64,000 nt of DNA. It comes from Eublepharis macularius (taxonomy: Eukaryota > Chordata > Lepidosauria > Squamata > Eublepharidae). Positions 10,862 to 20,882 of the stretch are shown here, one piece after another. The position numbers were made by a program, and so were the translations under genes. Location of the stretch: assembly GCF_028583425.1 (NCBI RefSeq), contig NC_072801.1, positions 59,535,766 through 59,599,765 of the forward strand. Reading direction: 5' to 3'. A model generated the notes under the pieces. That model did not search any database, was not told the origin of the DNA, and worked only from the letters and a program-made list of their open reading frames with translations. How positions within the stretch are numbered: the stretch's first letter is position 1; every line of letters begins with the position of its first letter.

Positions 10862-11379
10862 CAGGGCCGGATCTAGGGTTGCCCACGCCCGGGTCAACCC
10901 AAGCTCCCCGCACTGTGTGATGACATCACTTTTCCAATGTCATCATGCGGGACCCCCTGAAAAAGCATGCCACCCCACTGCTGCTGGAGGGAAGGGAGCT
11001 CATGGCAAGCCGGCCACCCCGGCACACGGTGCGCCACGGACCTGGAGGTGGCTGCACAGGCGGCCGAATGGAGGGCTGGAAGGCCGTGCCATTCGCCTGC
11101 ACCACTGACGGGGCAGCCAGCTTGCCGCTCGCTCCCTTCCCTCCAGTGGTAGGTAGCGCAGGCAGCATGCTTCTGGGGGGCACCCCGCGCTGCTGCCAGC
11201 CACCCCATCAGCGGGACAGGTGAATGGTGCGGGTGGCGTTCCAGCCCTCCATTCAGCTGCCCACGCGGCCGCTGCCAGCTCCGCAGCGTGCGTTCCTGGC
11301 TGGCAGCCGTGCCGGCCGCCCCCTCTTTGGCGGTGCCCGGGGCAGGGTAACTTCCCTGCCTCCCCTCGATCTGGCCCTG
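10862..11379. mobile_element. GC-rich hAT-like element, 518 bp
   Basis: Target duplication GAGCTTGC at 10854-10861 and 11380-11387; ends CAGGGCCGGATCTAGGG and its complement (GATCTGGCCCTG). The empty site is at about 51805 in the paralogous segment. Long GC-rich ORFs inside are chance. Confidence 0.8.
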
Positions 11380-11627
11380 GAGCTTGCAAACATGGGATGG
11401 AGGGTAAACACCGATTTTGAAGGTATCCCTCAGTTTTGGAGAGGGGATAACATGGAAAACATTATGTCAGGATTGGTTGCTTTACAAATGAAGAGATGGC
11501 AAAAGAATCCTATGTCATAATTGTGCAATTCATTGCAATTCTGTAATTAGAATGACAATTCTCTCTTCTTCCAATTCAACAATGCCCCATTTTATCAAAG
11601 CCTTTCTACATAAGCCTTAAAGCAGCG

Positions 11628-11855
11628 GTGCCCAACCTTTTTGAGTACGAGACACCTTTTTAACCTCAACAAATTTCATTGTCCTCCCACCTGGTGGTAG
11701 TGAACACTTGTATTAATATACACTGATTCAGAAAAGCAGTGACAAAAAGATGAAAACGACAGTTCTTAGTGCACATATAGATTTACCAACCCCTTGCAAC
11801 AACTCCATAACTCCTCAGGTGTCTGTAGTCCACAGGTTGGGAACCATGTCCTTAA
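11628..11855. mobile_element. hAT-type MITE fragment
   Basis: Starts GCGGTGCCCAACCTTTTTGA and ends CCACAGGTTGGGAACCATGT, the terminal motif of hAT-derived MITEs. Confidence 0.5.
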
Positions 11856-11997
11856 AAAAGAACGCCTTGTCAGACATTTGATCCATATGTGGTTCTTTTT
11901 TCAGTGCCTTTTTAATAATAGGACTTTGCTGATGTGATTCACATCTTTAAAGAAAGCTTTAGAATAATCATCACTGTCTCACTGTGTTTCCTAGCAC

Positions 11998-12407
11998 CAG
12001 GGCTTTTTTTCAGCTAGAATGCGGTGGAATGGAGTTCCGGAACGTCTTGAAAATGGTCACATGGCCAGTGGCCCCACCCCCTGATCTCCAGACAGAGGGG
12101 AGTTTAGATTGCCCTCCGTGCCACTGGAGGGCTGGAGCAGCGCGGAGGGCAATCTAAACTCCCCTCTGTCTGGAGATCAGGGGGTGGGGCCACTGGCCAT
12201 GTGACCATTTTTGCCAAGGGAGATTTAAACTTTTAAAAACTCCCCCCTTGTTCCAGCTGACCCAAACTGACGTCATTGGCCCTGGGAGCATGTGTGCACT
12301 TTGCGCGCGCACATGTGGTACCAGGGGCAACACCTCCCACCAAGAGTTGCCCCCTGTGCTGGCAACCCACTGAGTTCCACCACCTCTTTTCCCAGAAAAA
12401 AGCCCTG
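11998..12407. mobile_element. Palindromic hAT-like element, 410 bp
   Basis: Target duplication CCTAGCAC at 11990-11997 and 12408-12415; terminal repeats CAGGGCTTTTTTTC and GAAAAAAGCCCTG. Contains a perfect 68-bp inverted repeat (12051-12118 against 12143-12210) around a 24-nt loop. Confidence 0.88.
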
Positions 12408-12415
12408 CCTAGCAC

Positions 12416-13160
12416 CCATTTCCTTTGTCTCCAAATAAGAAGTCAGTCTTGTTTTTTCTCCAGCTCACTGAAGCAGGAGAGGCCTCAGGAAACTGAGACA
12501 ACACTCAAAACCTCATTTGCACAATGGGGATCAGGTCCTGGACAGGGTGCACCCTGGGAGCTCCAGGTATGGGCAATGCAGACCCTGTGGCACCCTTCCG
12601 GAATCATACAAATGCACTTTCAGAAGAGAATTTCCTGTCACCTGTCCAGCAGTTCAATGGGGAAAAGCTACAGAGGGGGGAAACTGCTGGACTAATGAGA
12701 TGTTATTTTCCTCCATGTGATGAAAACCTTCAGCTGCTCATTTTTGCACATTAAGCCTCTATTAAAGGGTTAGGATGTTTTTCTCCAGGTTTGTTGGCAA
12801 CATCAGAAAAAGCATCCATGGCTACGAAATATTCAGTTCTTCCTATCTTCCAAGTGAACTCTATTAGATTATGATCTGCTAAAATGTTGGGAGGAATCTC
12901 TGCTTTTTTAACTTTTGTGAATAGGGACAATGGGGCAGATGTTCTCCTAGAGAGTTCAGCCTACAGTCATCCAGCTTAAGGGGGAAAGTGTTGTGATCAG
13001 GCTTTTAGATATCAAATCAGCCTCGGATTTGCCTTGTCATAACCAAGGTCTGAATTAGCCCGGAAAGCCAGGAAGAGCAGGGCAACTGAAATGCCATTTG
13101 CTCAACTGGAACTGGAACCGCAAGTGCTTCAGTCGCCCCTGCAGGAAAACAAAGCCAGGA
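12416..13160. other. Intergenic stretch, no gene seen
   Basis: Includes a short repeat with GCCTCTATTAAAGG and GGTTTGTTGGCAACATCAG (12750-12815) that recurs near 9710-9790, 39080-39145 and 54660-54740. The remainder is unassigned. Confidence 0.4.
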
Positions 13161-13162
13161 GA

Positions 13163-13430
13163 ACTCATAACAACAACAACAACAACATTGATTTATATAC
13201 CACCCTTCAGAATGACTTAACACGCTCAGAGTGGTTTACAAAGTATGCTATTATTATCCCTGCAACAAAACACCCTGTGAGGTGGGTGGGGCTGAGAGAG
13301 CTCCTAGAAGCTGTGACTGACCCAAGGTCACCCGGCTGGCTTCAAGTGGAGGAGTGGGGAATCAAACCCCGTTCTCCAGATTAGAGTCCCGCGCTCTTAA
13401 CCACTACACCAAACTGGCTCATGAGCCAGC
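13163..13430 (-). mobile_element. tRNA-derived SINE, minus strand
   Basis: On the minus strand: head GGTGTAGTGGTTAAGAGCGC, body with CACAGGGTGTTTTGTTGC, and a (GTT)n tail seen as AACAACAAC at the left end. A related copy is at 61575-61760. Confidence 0.75.
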
Positions 13431-13448
13431 TCTACAAGACATAAAATA

Positions 13449-13788
13449 ACCAAAGGGGAGGAACCTCCTATGGAGACTGAATAGCAACATCAAAGTAACT
13501 CGTGCAATTTTTTATCCCAAAATGCAAGTGCTCTAAGGGCAAGTAACAAAGTACATGGGACAATAAAGCTTCTCGACATGTAACAACAATCATGAAATAT
13601 ATTACGTATTAGTAGCTCGTCTTTTTCATTAGGGGAGTCAGCCCGGTTTCTCTAAATAGTCATTTTCTGCCCAACCCAATGCAAGGTAAGTATACGGTAA
13701 GTATAATACTTGCACTTTTGGATAAAAAACTGCATGAGTTACTTTGATGTTGCTGTTCAGGCTCCATAGGAGGTTCCTCCCCTTTGGT
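13449..13788. mobile_element. TIR element with TA flanks, 340 bp
   Basis: Ends ACCAAAGGGGAGGAACCTCC and its complement, flanked by TA on both sides; the arms continue about 90 bp with minor mismatches. Fits a Tc1/mariner-like MITE (inference from the TA duplication). Confidence 0.7.
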
Positions 13789-14950
13789 TATTCCTTCTGA
13801 GCTTTTAGCTCTACAAGACAGGCAGGCTCAGCCCAATGCTTCTCCCTCCAGTACTGGCAAGGTGTGGACTTTAAGAGGAAGCAGAAGTTGGTTCCCAGTT
13901 CCTTATTCACAGTTCCTAGTCCTTTATTTGCAAATCCAAACACAAATATCGGGGAAAATCTAAAAGCTCTATACCCCAAAATAAATTTTGGAAGAACACA
14001 TATCATATATGTCAATGTTCAGGAGACTCTGTACTCCAAGTGGACCTATGCTGGGTCCTGCTACAAAACCCAGTTCTTGAGTTAACTGCTTCAAAGTAGG
14101 ATACACCTAGGACAAAGGTACAAGCAGAAAGGAGGGGGAAGCTGCACCCCCTAACAATGCCAATCCAAATACTGGTTCTGGAGCTAAGAGCTCCTATATG
14201 GACTGCCTCCCAGAAGCTTGTATTGGGACAAGATGTGAATAAGGAACTGGCACCACTACATGCCCTCTGCACCCCAAAACAATGGTCAAATCCACATTAT
14301 GCTGTTTCTGAATCAAATCTGGTAGTTTGAAAAATCATTTTGGGGTGAATCCATCCTCAGAACGGACTTGCAAAACTTCCTTTTTAACTGTTTTTTATTT
14401 TTTTTATTTTATATTACTGTAATATTGAAATTATGAAATATCGAAATAATGACACTCCAAGGAAGTGAAACTTCAGTAAAATTCAGGCACTGAACTGTCC
14501 TGCATAGGAAATGCCCACGAAAGCTTCCCACATGCTTCCAAATTTCCAAAAAAGAAACGGGAGAGAGCCATCAGTGCTGTCAGTGGGGGAAAGAGAGGCA
14601 TCAACTTCAATTATGTTTCTTTACAAGGCAAGATCGAAATAACGGAAAAGTGCGCTCAAAAAATTTTTAAAAAATGGGCAGGAAAAAAAGGTCCCGCCCC
14701 AAAAAGCGGTTTTCGAGCAGCCGTGTGACCGGAGGGACGCGCGAGAAAGACGGATTGGAAGCAGGAATGTGAACGAAGAGGAAAAAATCGTGGATTGGAG
14801 GCAAACGGAAGATATCCGATAAACATGCGGGTAATGGGTGAATGTGGATTTGACCAATCTTTGGATCACCCCAAATCACACATCCGTGCATACCAGAGGC
14901 CATTCTCTACAAGACGACATGCACTGATGCCAATTCAAACATGGCTGCTG
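13789..14950. repeat. Intergenic repeat patchwork, family unresolved
   Basis: 13990-14290 shares blocks such as CTACAAAACCCAGTTCTTGA and CCAAATACTGGTTCTGGAGC with 41130-41480, so at least part is one dispersed family. No gene found. Confidence 0.4.
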
Positions 14951-16430
14951 GAGCTAACAGCTTGTCAGGCTATGGAAGACAGGCTATGGTAGATCGACCC
15001 CTGTACCCATACATCAAGAAATCCAGGTTCTTTGTTAAAAGGTTTTATTCAGGAATCAAATCATTTCCACAGATATGTCCGTTTGATTACTCAGAAGCAA
15101 TGAAAGCAGCTAAGCATGAAACAATTCATTGACAGGAATGCCAGCTGACACGAATCCCTCACTCTTAAGCACAGTTACTCCTTTCCCCCTCCCAACAGTA
15201 AACATGATTTTGGTGGGCCGAAATCACATGAGAAGACGCTGTTATCGCACAAGAAGACATGATAACAGCATCTTCTCGTGTGATTTCGAGCGAGATTTTG
15301 CTATTTTCCACAACAAGGTAAGCTGTGTGGAAACGGCCCAGTTATTCTTGCCAACAACAGAACATAGTAGCCAAGGCCTTCCCACAATGTTGCCTCCTGG
15401 CTCTGGTATTCAAAGGTTGCCTGCCTCTGAATAAGGAAGTTTCCTCTCTGTGGCTAGTGGCTGCTGATAGACATATCCTCCATGAACCGGTCTAATTGTC
15501 GTGGTTTGAGTATGCTACACAGGCCTCAGTGGCAGAGTTCAAGAGAAGACACAACACACCAAGCTTCAGTACAAATGGTGTATTATACAATTTACAGGTG
15601 GATACATTTACATACTTTATTACGTTGGCTGACAAAGTGCTTCGCCAGCAACCCGCAGAGCTGGAGCTCTTTACAGTAAAAGACTCTGTATTCTTATGTC
15701 AGACTATGGAATCCCTGTTATCTAGAGTTCATCTCCCCCTTCTGCAAGAAGCACAATTTTTTGATTTCAAAAGGTTTATTGAAAGACTAGGCTCTGACAC
15801 AAGTATCCATATTCCAAGGCCTAGAAAGGATCTTGGCTGAACACATACATTGTTGAGAATGAGAGAAGAAAACGAAACTGGTGATACTACATCAAACCCT
15901 GTACTCCCAGCCTCCCCCCCATCCTCCAGGGCGATGGGAACTTTGCTGTGGGAAGGCTCGGCCCGTCAAGGTCTCTGGCTGTAGAAACAGATAAGAGTAT
16001 TCTCTCCCATGGAAAGCACAGTCAAAATAACACCTGGACCTGGAGGGAGAAAAAGGCTAGCAACTACAGATTAACCATAGCGTAACTCTGACCAAGAAAC
16101 CCACCATGTATTAGATCCTGACATTACTCAGTAGCCTATCCCAACACAGTGCTGACTCACTGTGCCAGCCCAGGTGTCCTTGACATTTACAGAGAAGTAC
16201 ATCACCTGGCTGGTATCACATGATAGCTACCTGTCATCACTTTGTTACTACTGATGACTCTGATCAGTCACTGCTAGCTGCCTCATCTCATTGTTTATTT
16301 TATTATCTTTACACTAATCCCCCTTTATAGATGTCTGTACAGTTGCACATAGCTGATCCATATGAAACACAAGGCATAGCATTAAGCATGTTGCTAACCC
16401 AATATCTAAATCTTAATATATTATTTGGCG
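14951..16430. other. Intergenic, unresolved
   Basis: Holds a hairpin at 15221-15286 and a plus-strand open frame at 15496-15840 (114 aa) with no recognised domain. It may be part of an old mobile element; no ends identified. Confidence 0.3.
15221..15286. repeat. 26-bp hairpin
   Basis: Arms AAATCACATGAGAAGACGCT (continuing GTTATC) and GATAACAGCATCTTCTCGTG (continuing TGATTT) pair with two mismatches around a 14-nt loop. Confidence 0.75.
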
Positions 16431-16885
16431 CCAGTGTGGTGTAGTGGTTAGAGTGTATGAACAGGGTCTGGGAGACCCAGGTTCAGATCTTCACTCTGCT
16501 GTGGAACCTTGCCAAGTGACCTTGGGCCAGTCACACACTCTCAGAGGCTTTCCAGCCTCCAGGTGGGGCCGGGAGACCTCCCAGAATTACAATTGATCTC
16601 CACATGACAGAGATCAGTTGCCAAGGAGACAATGGCTGCTTTGGAGGGTGGATTCTATTGTGTTATAGCCTGCTGATTTCCCTCCCCTCCCCAAACCCCA
16701 CCTTCCCCAGGCTATACCCTCAAAATCTCCAGGAATTTCCTAGCCCGAAGTCGGCAGCCCTAAACTCTCATAGTGACTTACGTCGCAGGGTTGTTGTAAG
16801 GACAAAATGGAGGGGAGAAGAATGATGTATGATGCTTTGGGTCACCATTGGAGAGAAAGGTGGGGTATAAAAGAAATAAAAATGT
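16431..16885 (+). mobile_element. Sauria-type SINE with nested insertion
   Basis: Head GCCAGTGTGGTGTAGTGGTT, body TGACCTTGGGCCAGTCACAC, end GAGAGAAAGGTGGGGTATAA with an AAATAAAAAT tail. A roughly 215-bp repeat interrupts it at 16548-16764. Confidence 0.88.
16548..16764. mobile_element. Repeat nested in SINE
   Basis: Contains GGAGACCTCCCAGAATTACA, AATGGCTGCTTTGGAGGGTG and GGCAGCCCTAA, a very common squamate repeat body. Flanks ACTCTCAG and ACTCTCAT look like an 8-bp target duplication. Confidence 0.65.
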
Positions 16886-16984
16886 TTTATTTTACATTTA
16901 ACTAAAAAATCTGGACGTTTTTTTTTCTTCCTCTTAAAGTCAAAAGAAAAAAAATTGAGAATGAAACTTATCCTCAGAGCGTCC

Positions 16985-17510
16985 ATTGAGGTGGGTCCAG
17001 CAGCCACCTTGAGCGCTGAGGCACTGGAGGGGGCGCTGGGGGTGGGGGCGTGCACTGTGGAGCTGGCAGTGGCAGCTCTGACAGCTGAGTGGAAGGGCTG
17101 GGAAGCCGCCCGCATGCCACCCCAGCCACCTGCCACACCTGGTCTGCACGCCACCCCTGCGCCTGCTCAGGAGTGTGTGCTGGCAGCGGCAGCATGGGGC
17201 AGTCTGAGCAGGCAGCCTCCCAGCACTTCTGCTCAGTTGCCCTGTGCTGCCGCTGCCTGCACACAGCTGTGGGCCCAGCGCAGCAGGCGGCTAGGGCAGC
17301 GTGGGGCAACTGAGTGGGAGGGCTGAGAGGCCACCTGTGCACTGTCTCAGCTGCCTGCCATGCCAAGGGGGCCAGCTTGCAGTGGCATGCTGTGTGATGA
17401 CATCACACGCAGTGATGTCATTGCGCAGTCTGGGTGCGAGCACGCACGGGAGTGTGTGTGGCAACAGCCCTGAAGCTGCCCCTGGCCTCAGGCACTGGCC
17501 CTGCTAATCC
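16985..17510. repeat. GC-rich repeat related to the 10862 and 40380 elements
   Basis: Shares the style and the TGATGACATCAC block of the GC-rich hAT-like elements. Exact ends not found; long ORFs here are GC artefacts. Confidence 0.45.
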
Positions 17511-17967
17511 TTGTCTGGTGTCAACCTTTTTGAAGTCAGTAGTGCAGCTGTACAGGTAATTTAAAGCCCAAACCATTTTGCCACTGACATGTGAATTACA
17601 ACACTATGCATCAAAGCAGGTATAGATAAGGGGCTATGTAGCATTTGTTCAGAGTTTCTAGCTCCTGACACCTTTCCAGGAATTAATCAGAACCAGGTAA
17701 TACTAGATTAAAAAAACATACTAGTGATCAAAATATAATGTTAACATTTTTAATCATGAAAAGGACCTAGCAGCTTTCACAATAATATATAGTTTTGCAA
17801 AAAGCAATAAATAAGGTTAATACTAAGCTGAGGAAGGTGCTGGTCCAATGTTTATATACAGGAAAATGGAATCCATTAATCTGGGTGCTTCACAGGTTAT
17901 TTTGGGGTGCCAGAACTATTGTTTGGACCTATGCAGCTTCCTGCTTCAAAGCAGCTTCCTGCTCTTG

Positions 17968-18076
17968 CTGGGTGACCTCGGGCCAGTCACACATGCTCGA
18001 TCTAAGCTACTTCATAGGGTTGCCGTGAGTATAAAATGGAGGGCAAGTGAACAATGTAAGCTGCTTTTGGTAGAAT
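17968..18076 (+). mobile_element. SINE 3' fragment
   Basis: TGGGTGACCTCGGGCCAGTC through CATAGGGTTGCCGTGAGTAT and GTAAGCTGCTTTTGG, without the tRNA head. Confidence 0.65.
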
Positions 18077-18105
18077 GTGTTAATGGTGATTAATTCAGGG
18101 ACTCA

Positions 18106-18223
18106 GGGCCAAGCTACACATGACGAATGACACTTGAATGGCAAGTGTATTTCTCCCTGTTCACTTGCCCTCCACTCAATCCACTTGCCGTTCAAGTGTC
18201 ATTCGTCATGTGTAGCTTGGCCC
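18106..18223. mobile_element. 118-bp palindromic MITE
   Basis: Near-complete palindrome starting GGGCCAAGCTAC and ending with its complement, flanked by TCA on both sides. Same family as 45074-45202 and 60773-60890. Confidence 0.85.
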
Positions 18224-18226
18224 TCA

Positions 18227-19171
18227 GAGAAGACCGTATTGTCTTAGGATCCTTGCACATCTCCAGGGCATGGGGGCTGAGAGATGGCCTCAGCTGACAG
18301 CTCTCATGCTAATAACATTCAGCCTTCCTTCTGGGATCTAACTTCCATATTTCTGCTTGCTTGGGCAGTATTTTATGTTTGAAATGCATGCAGAGAAGGA
18401 GCTTATTGAATAAGCCTCCTTAATGTTGTGAGTGCAAGTCTGACCAATAACATAGTACTACAGTTAAGGCAAAGGAGTCTTCCCCCTTCACTCTAAAGGT
18501 GAACCTTCATGACTTTTCTTGTCAGACACTGTAATCCTCTCAGAAACCGACTGACTGCTTTCAGACTGGCTCTAATTGATCAATCAGAGAAAAGGAAGCA
18601 GCTCACACTCAAGCGCTCCATTCTAGGGAATAGTTAACCCTTCCCAGCACTCTTATTTTACTGCACTGTGGAAACCTGCTGTTAAGTGCAGTCTGTCACA
18701 GAAAACTTCCCCAAACAGACTTCACAAGGGCGATGAGCCTTCAAGTGAGTAAGAAATTGCTCAAAATCATAGCAGGGGAAGATTCTGCTCAATATGGCAA
18801 CTACGCTCAGTTCAGAAATAAAGCTGCAGTGTGTTTCTGGCTCTTCCCTGAGCTGGCAAATGAAACGAGACCAAGGAGAAGCCTGGGGATACTTCGTAGT
18901 TCATGCAAGAGGCCTCCTCAAGAAGTGGCTGGTGGGCAAATGCTACCGGGATCTGGACTCTATTGTTAATGTGCTTGTATGGGAGAAATTGTATGGTGTT
19001 CTACCAAACTCTTTGAGGGTGGAGGCCAAAAATTCTCAGGATGTGTTGGCTACCTCAAAGCTTGGGTGACCAGATACAGATGAGAATTTAAAAAAAATGG
19101 TGACTGTTACACATTATGTTATAATGATAGAAAGTTGAAGGATTTTACCAAATCACTTAATGCTTCCCATC
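18227..19171. other. Intergenic flank, partly paralogous to 42300-42440
   Basis: The last 160 bp align with the relic unit. Nothing gene-like in the rest. Confidence 0.5.
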
Positions 19172-20099
19172 AATTTTCTTTCATTGAGGACTTCCGGTTT
19201 GGGATTCATGGAGGTCTAACGCAGCTCCATTTGCGGAGCTGACCGGACTGCCGTTTTAACCGGCCGGAGGGGTGAAAATAACCCGCGGCCGACTGCTCTC
19301 AGGCGGGGAGCAGGCAAAGAACGCTCAAGACCCTAGGGTGAGCTAGATCTCGGATGAGGGGGGGGCTCTACTCAAGGAGTCTCCCCCCCAATCCTTGAGG
19401 TCCCACCTTGCGACGGGTCGGCTATAATCTCTGCGGCAGTTCTGGGGCCAATTCGGCTGGCATAAGACCTACATACCCAAGCTTCGATCGGGGAGGGAAG
19501 TCGAGAGGAGAATTTAAGATCGAAACAGCGATTACAACCCGAGAAAGTTGAAGAGAAGGTAAAGATCGCTATCTCTTGAAACGGGATGGATTGATAAAAA
19601 CAGAGAGGAAAGAAAGTAGATTTTTAAACTGCAACAGACTAGTGAAAAGGAGGTGAAGACTCGGCAGGAGTTGTATTTTAAAAGAGACTAAATTTAAAGA
19701 AGTTATTGCAAAAATCGGACTATTGTTTTGAATACCTGTGGTTTTGGAGCTGTGGGAAAAAGACACCATCGCGAGACCTGCTGTGGGAAGACGGGAGACA
19801 GGAAGTGCGTAACAACAATAGAGTGGCTGGAGGGAAGCGGCCCTTGCCGACGGACAGGAAGTAGGGAATCGCCATTTTTGAAAAGGGAAGGGTCGCGGCT
19901 TCAGCGGAAGAGGAAGTAGGCCATCTTGGATTACAATAACATAGAGAAACCATAGAGAAAAGACGCCCGACATTTTGGATACAAAAAATTAATTTTGGCA
20001 AAGATTGGGACATTTGAAAAAAAGGAAAACGTTTAAACATACGCCACGGAGCTAAGGAAGAGAGCAGATTCGTGGGAGCGAGCTAAAGCAAGCCCCACG

Positions 20100-20882
20100 A
20101 TGTCGAAAAAAGAGTGGCAATCGGCAATAGAAAATTTGGACAAAAAGCTTATAGACATGATGAAAGAACTTAAGGACACGAAATTGGAGCTTATTAAAGA
20201 GGTCAAAGAAGTTACACAGACAGTAAAGTCGGAGCTGTCAGAAGTGAAAAAAGGCGTGGAAACGATTAGTAGTGAATTACAAGGAACGCAGCAGAGAGTT
20301 AAAACAGTAGAAGACGCGATGGAGAATTTAATAGAAACGCAACAAACAGAGATGAGACTGGTGAAGGGGAGGATGTCAGTTGCAGAAACTAAACACATGG
20401 AGAAGCAGCTTCGTTTTCGTGGTCTGCCAGAAGTGGAAGGGAAGTCAGCGCAAGAACAGATGACTGAGGTGTTGGCTGATTACCTGGGGAAGGAGGAGGA
20501 GGAAATTGTGGCTATCCTAGATGTGGCGTACCGTGTGAACTCGAGAATTGCAACCCAGAGGAAACTACCAAGGGATGTGATTGTGCAGTTTACAACTAGA
20601 AACATGAAAGAGAGGATTGTGACAAAACAATTTCAAGACCCATTGGAGATTGATGGCAAGACGATTATCATAATGAAGGAACTGCCCAGATCAGTGTTAC
20701 TGGACAGGAAAAAATATAGAGTGCTAATTCAAACTTTGAAGGACATGAATATCAGATACAGATGGGAGTTACCGGAAGGAGTGTCCTTTGAGTTTGGAGG
20801 GGCAAAAAAACGCATCAGATCTGAGCGGGAGATGGAGAGATTTATCAAGGACAATGAAAAAGACTTACCAACAAAACCATGA
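20100..20882 (+). CDS. L1 ORF1 protein (RNA-binding chaperone)
   Basis: 260 aa. Residues 1-105 are a charged heptad-like coiled coil (MSKKEWQSAIENLDKKLIDM onward), followed by an RRM and C-terminal domain (KQLRFRGLPEVEGKS, then VIVQFTTRNMKERIV and SFEFGGAKKRIRS). In L1 this trimerises and coats the element RNA. Stop overlaps the ORF2 start as ATGA. It is slightly shorter than human ORF1p (338 aa), usual for non-mammalian L1. Confidence 0.93.
   Translation: MSKKEWQSAIENLDKKLIDMMKELKDTKLELIKEVKEVTQTVKSELSEVKKGVETISSELQGTQQRVKTVEDAMENLIETQQTEMRLVKGRMSVAETKHMEKQLRFRGLPEVEGKSAQEQMTEVLADYLGKEEEEIVAILDVAYRVNSRIATQRKLPRDVIVQFTTRNMKERIVTKQFQDPLEIDGKTIIIMKELPRSVLLDRKKYRVLIQTLKDMNIRYRWELPEGVSFEFGGAKKRIRSEREMERFIKDNEKDLPTKP

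Noticed and set aside
10833-11420. Overlapping frames on both strands around 11000-11400
   Set aside because: Same GC-rich element type, bounded by a target duplication; composition artefact.
12900-13155. Possible end fragment of an LTR-type element (also 54120-54360)
   Set aside because: A purine tract followed by TGTTGTGATCAG recurs in both places, but no paired terminal repeats or protein parts were seen; too weak to call.
15496-15840. 114-codon plus-strand frame
   Set aside because: No family recognised and flanks are unresolved repeat-like DNA; reported only as part of an unresolved stretch.
16431-16520. Functional tRNA gene
   Set aside because: tRNA-like A and B boxes belong to the SINE head; no full cloverleaf.
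16768-17366. Frames of 120-130 codons on both strands
   Set aside because: GC-rich repeat, Pro/Ala/Cys-rich low-complexity translations, no homology recognised.
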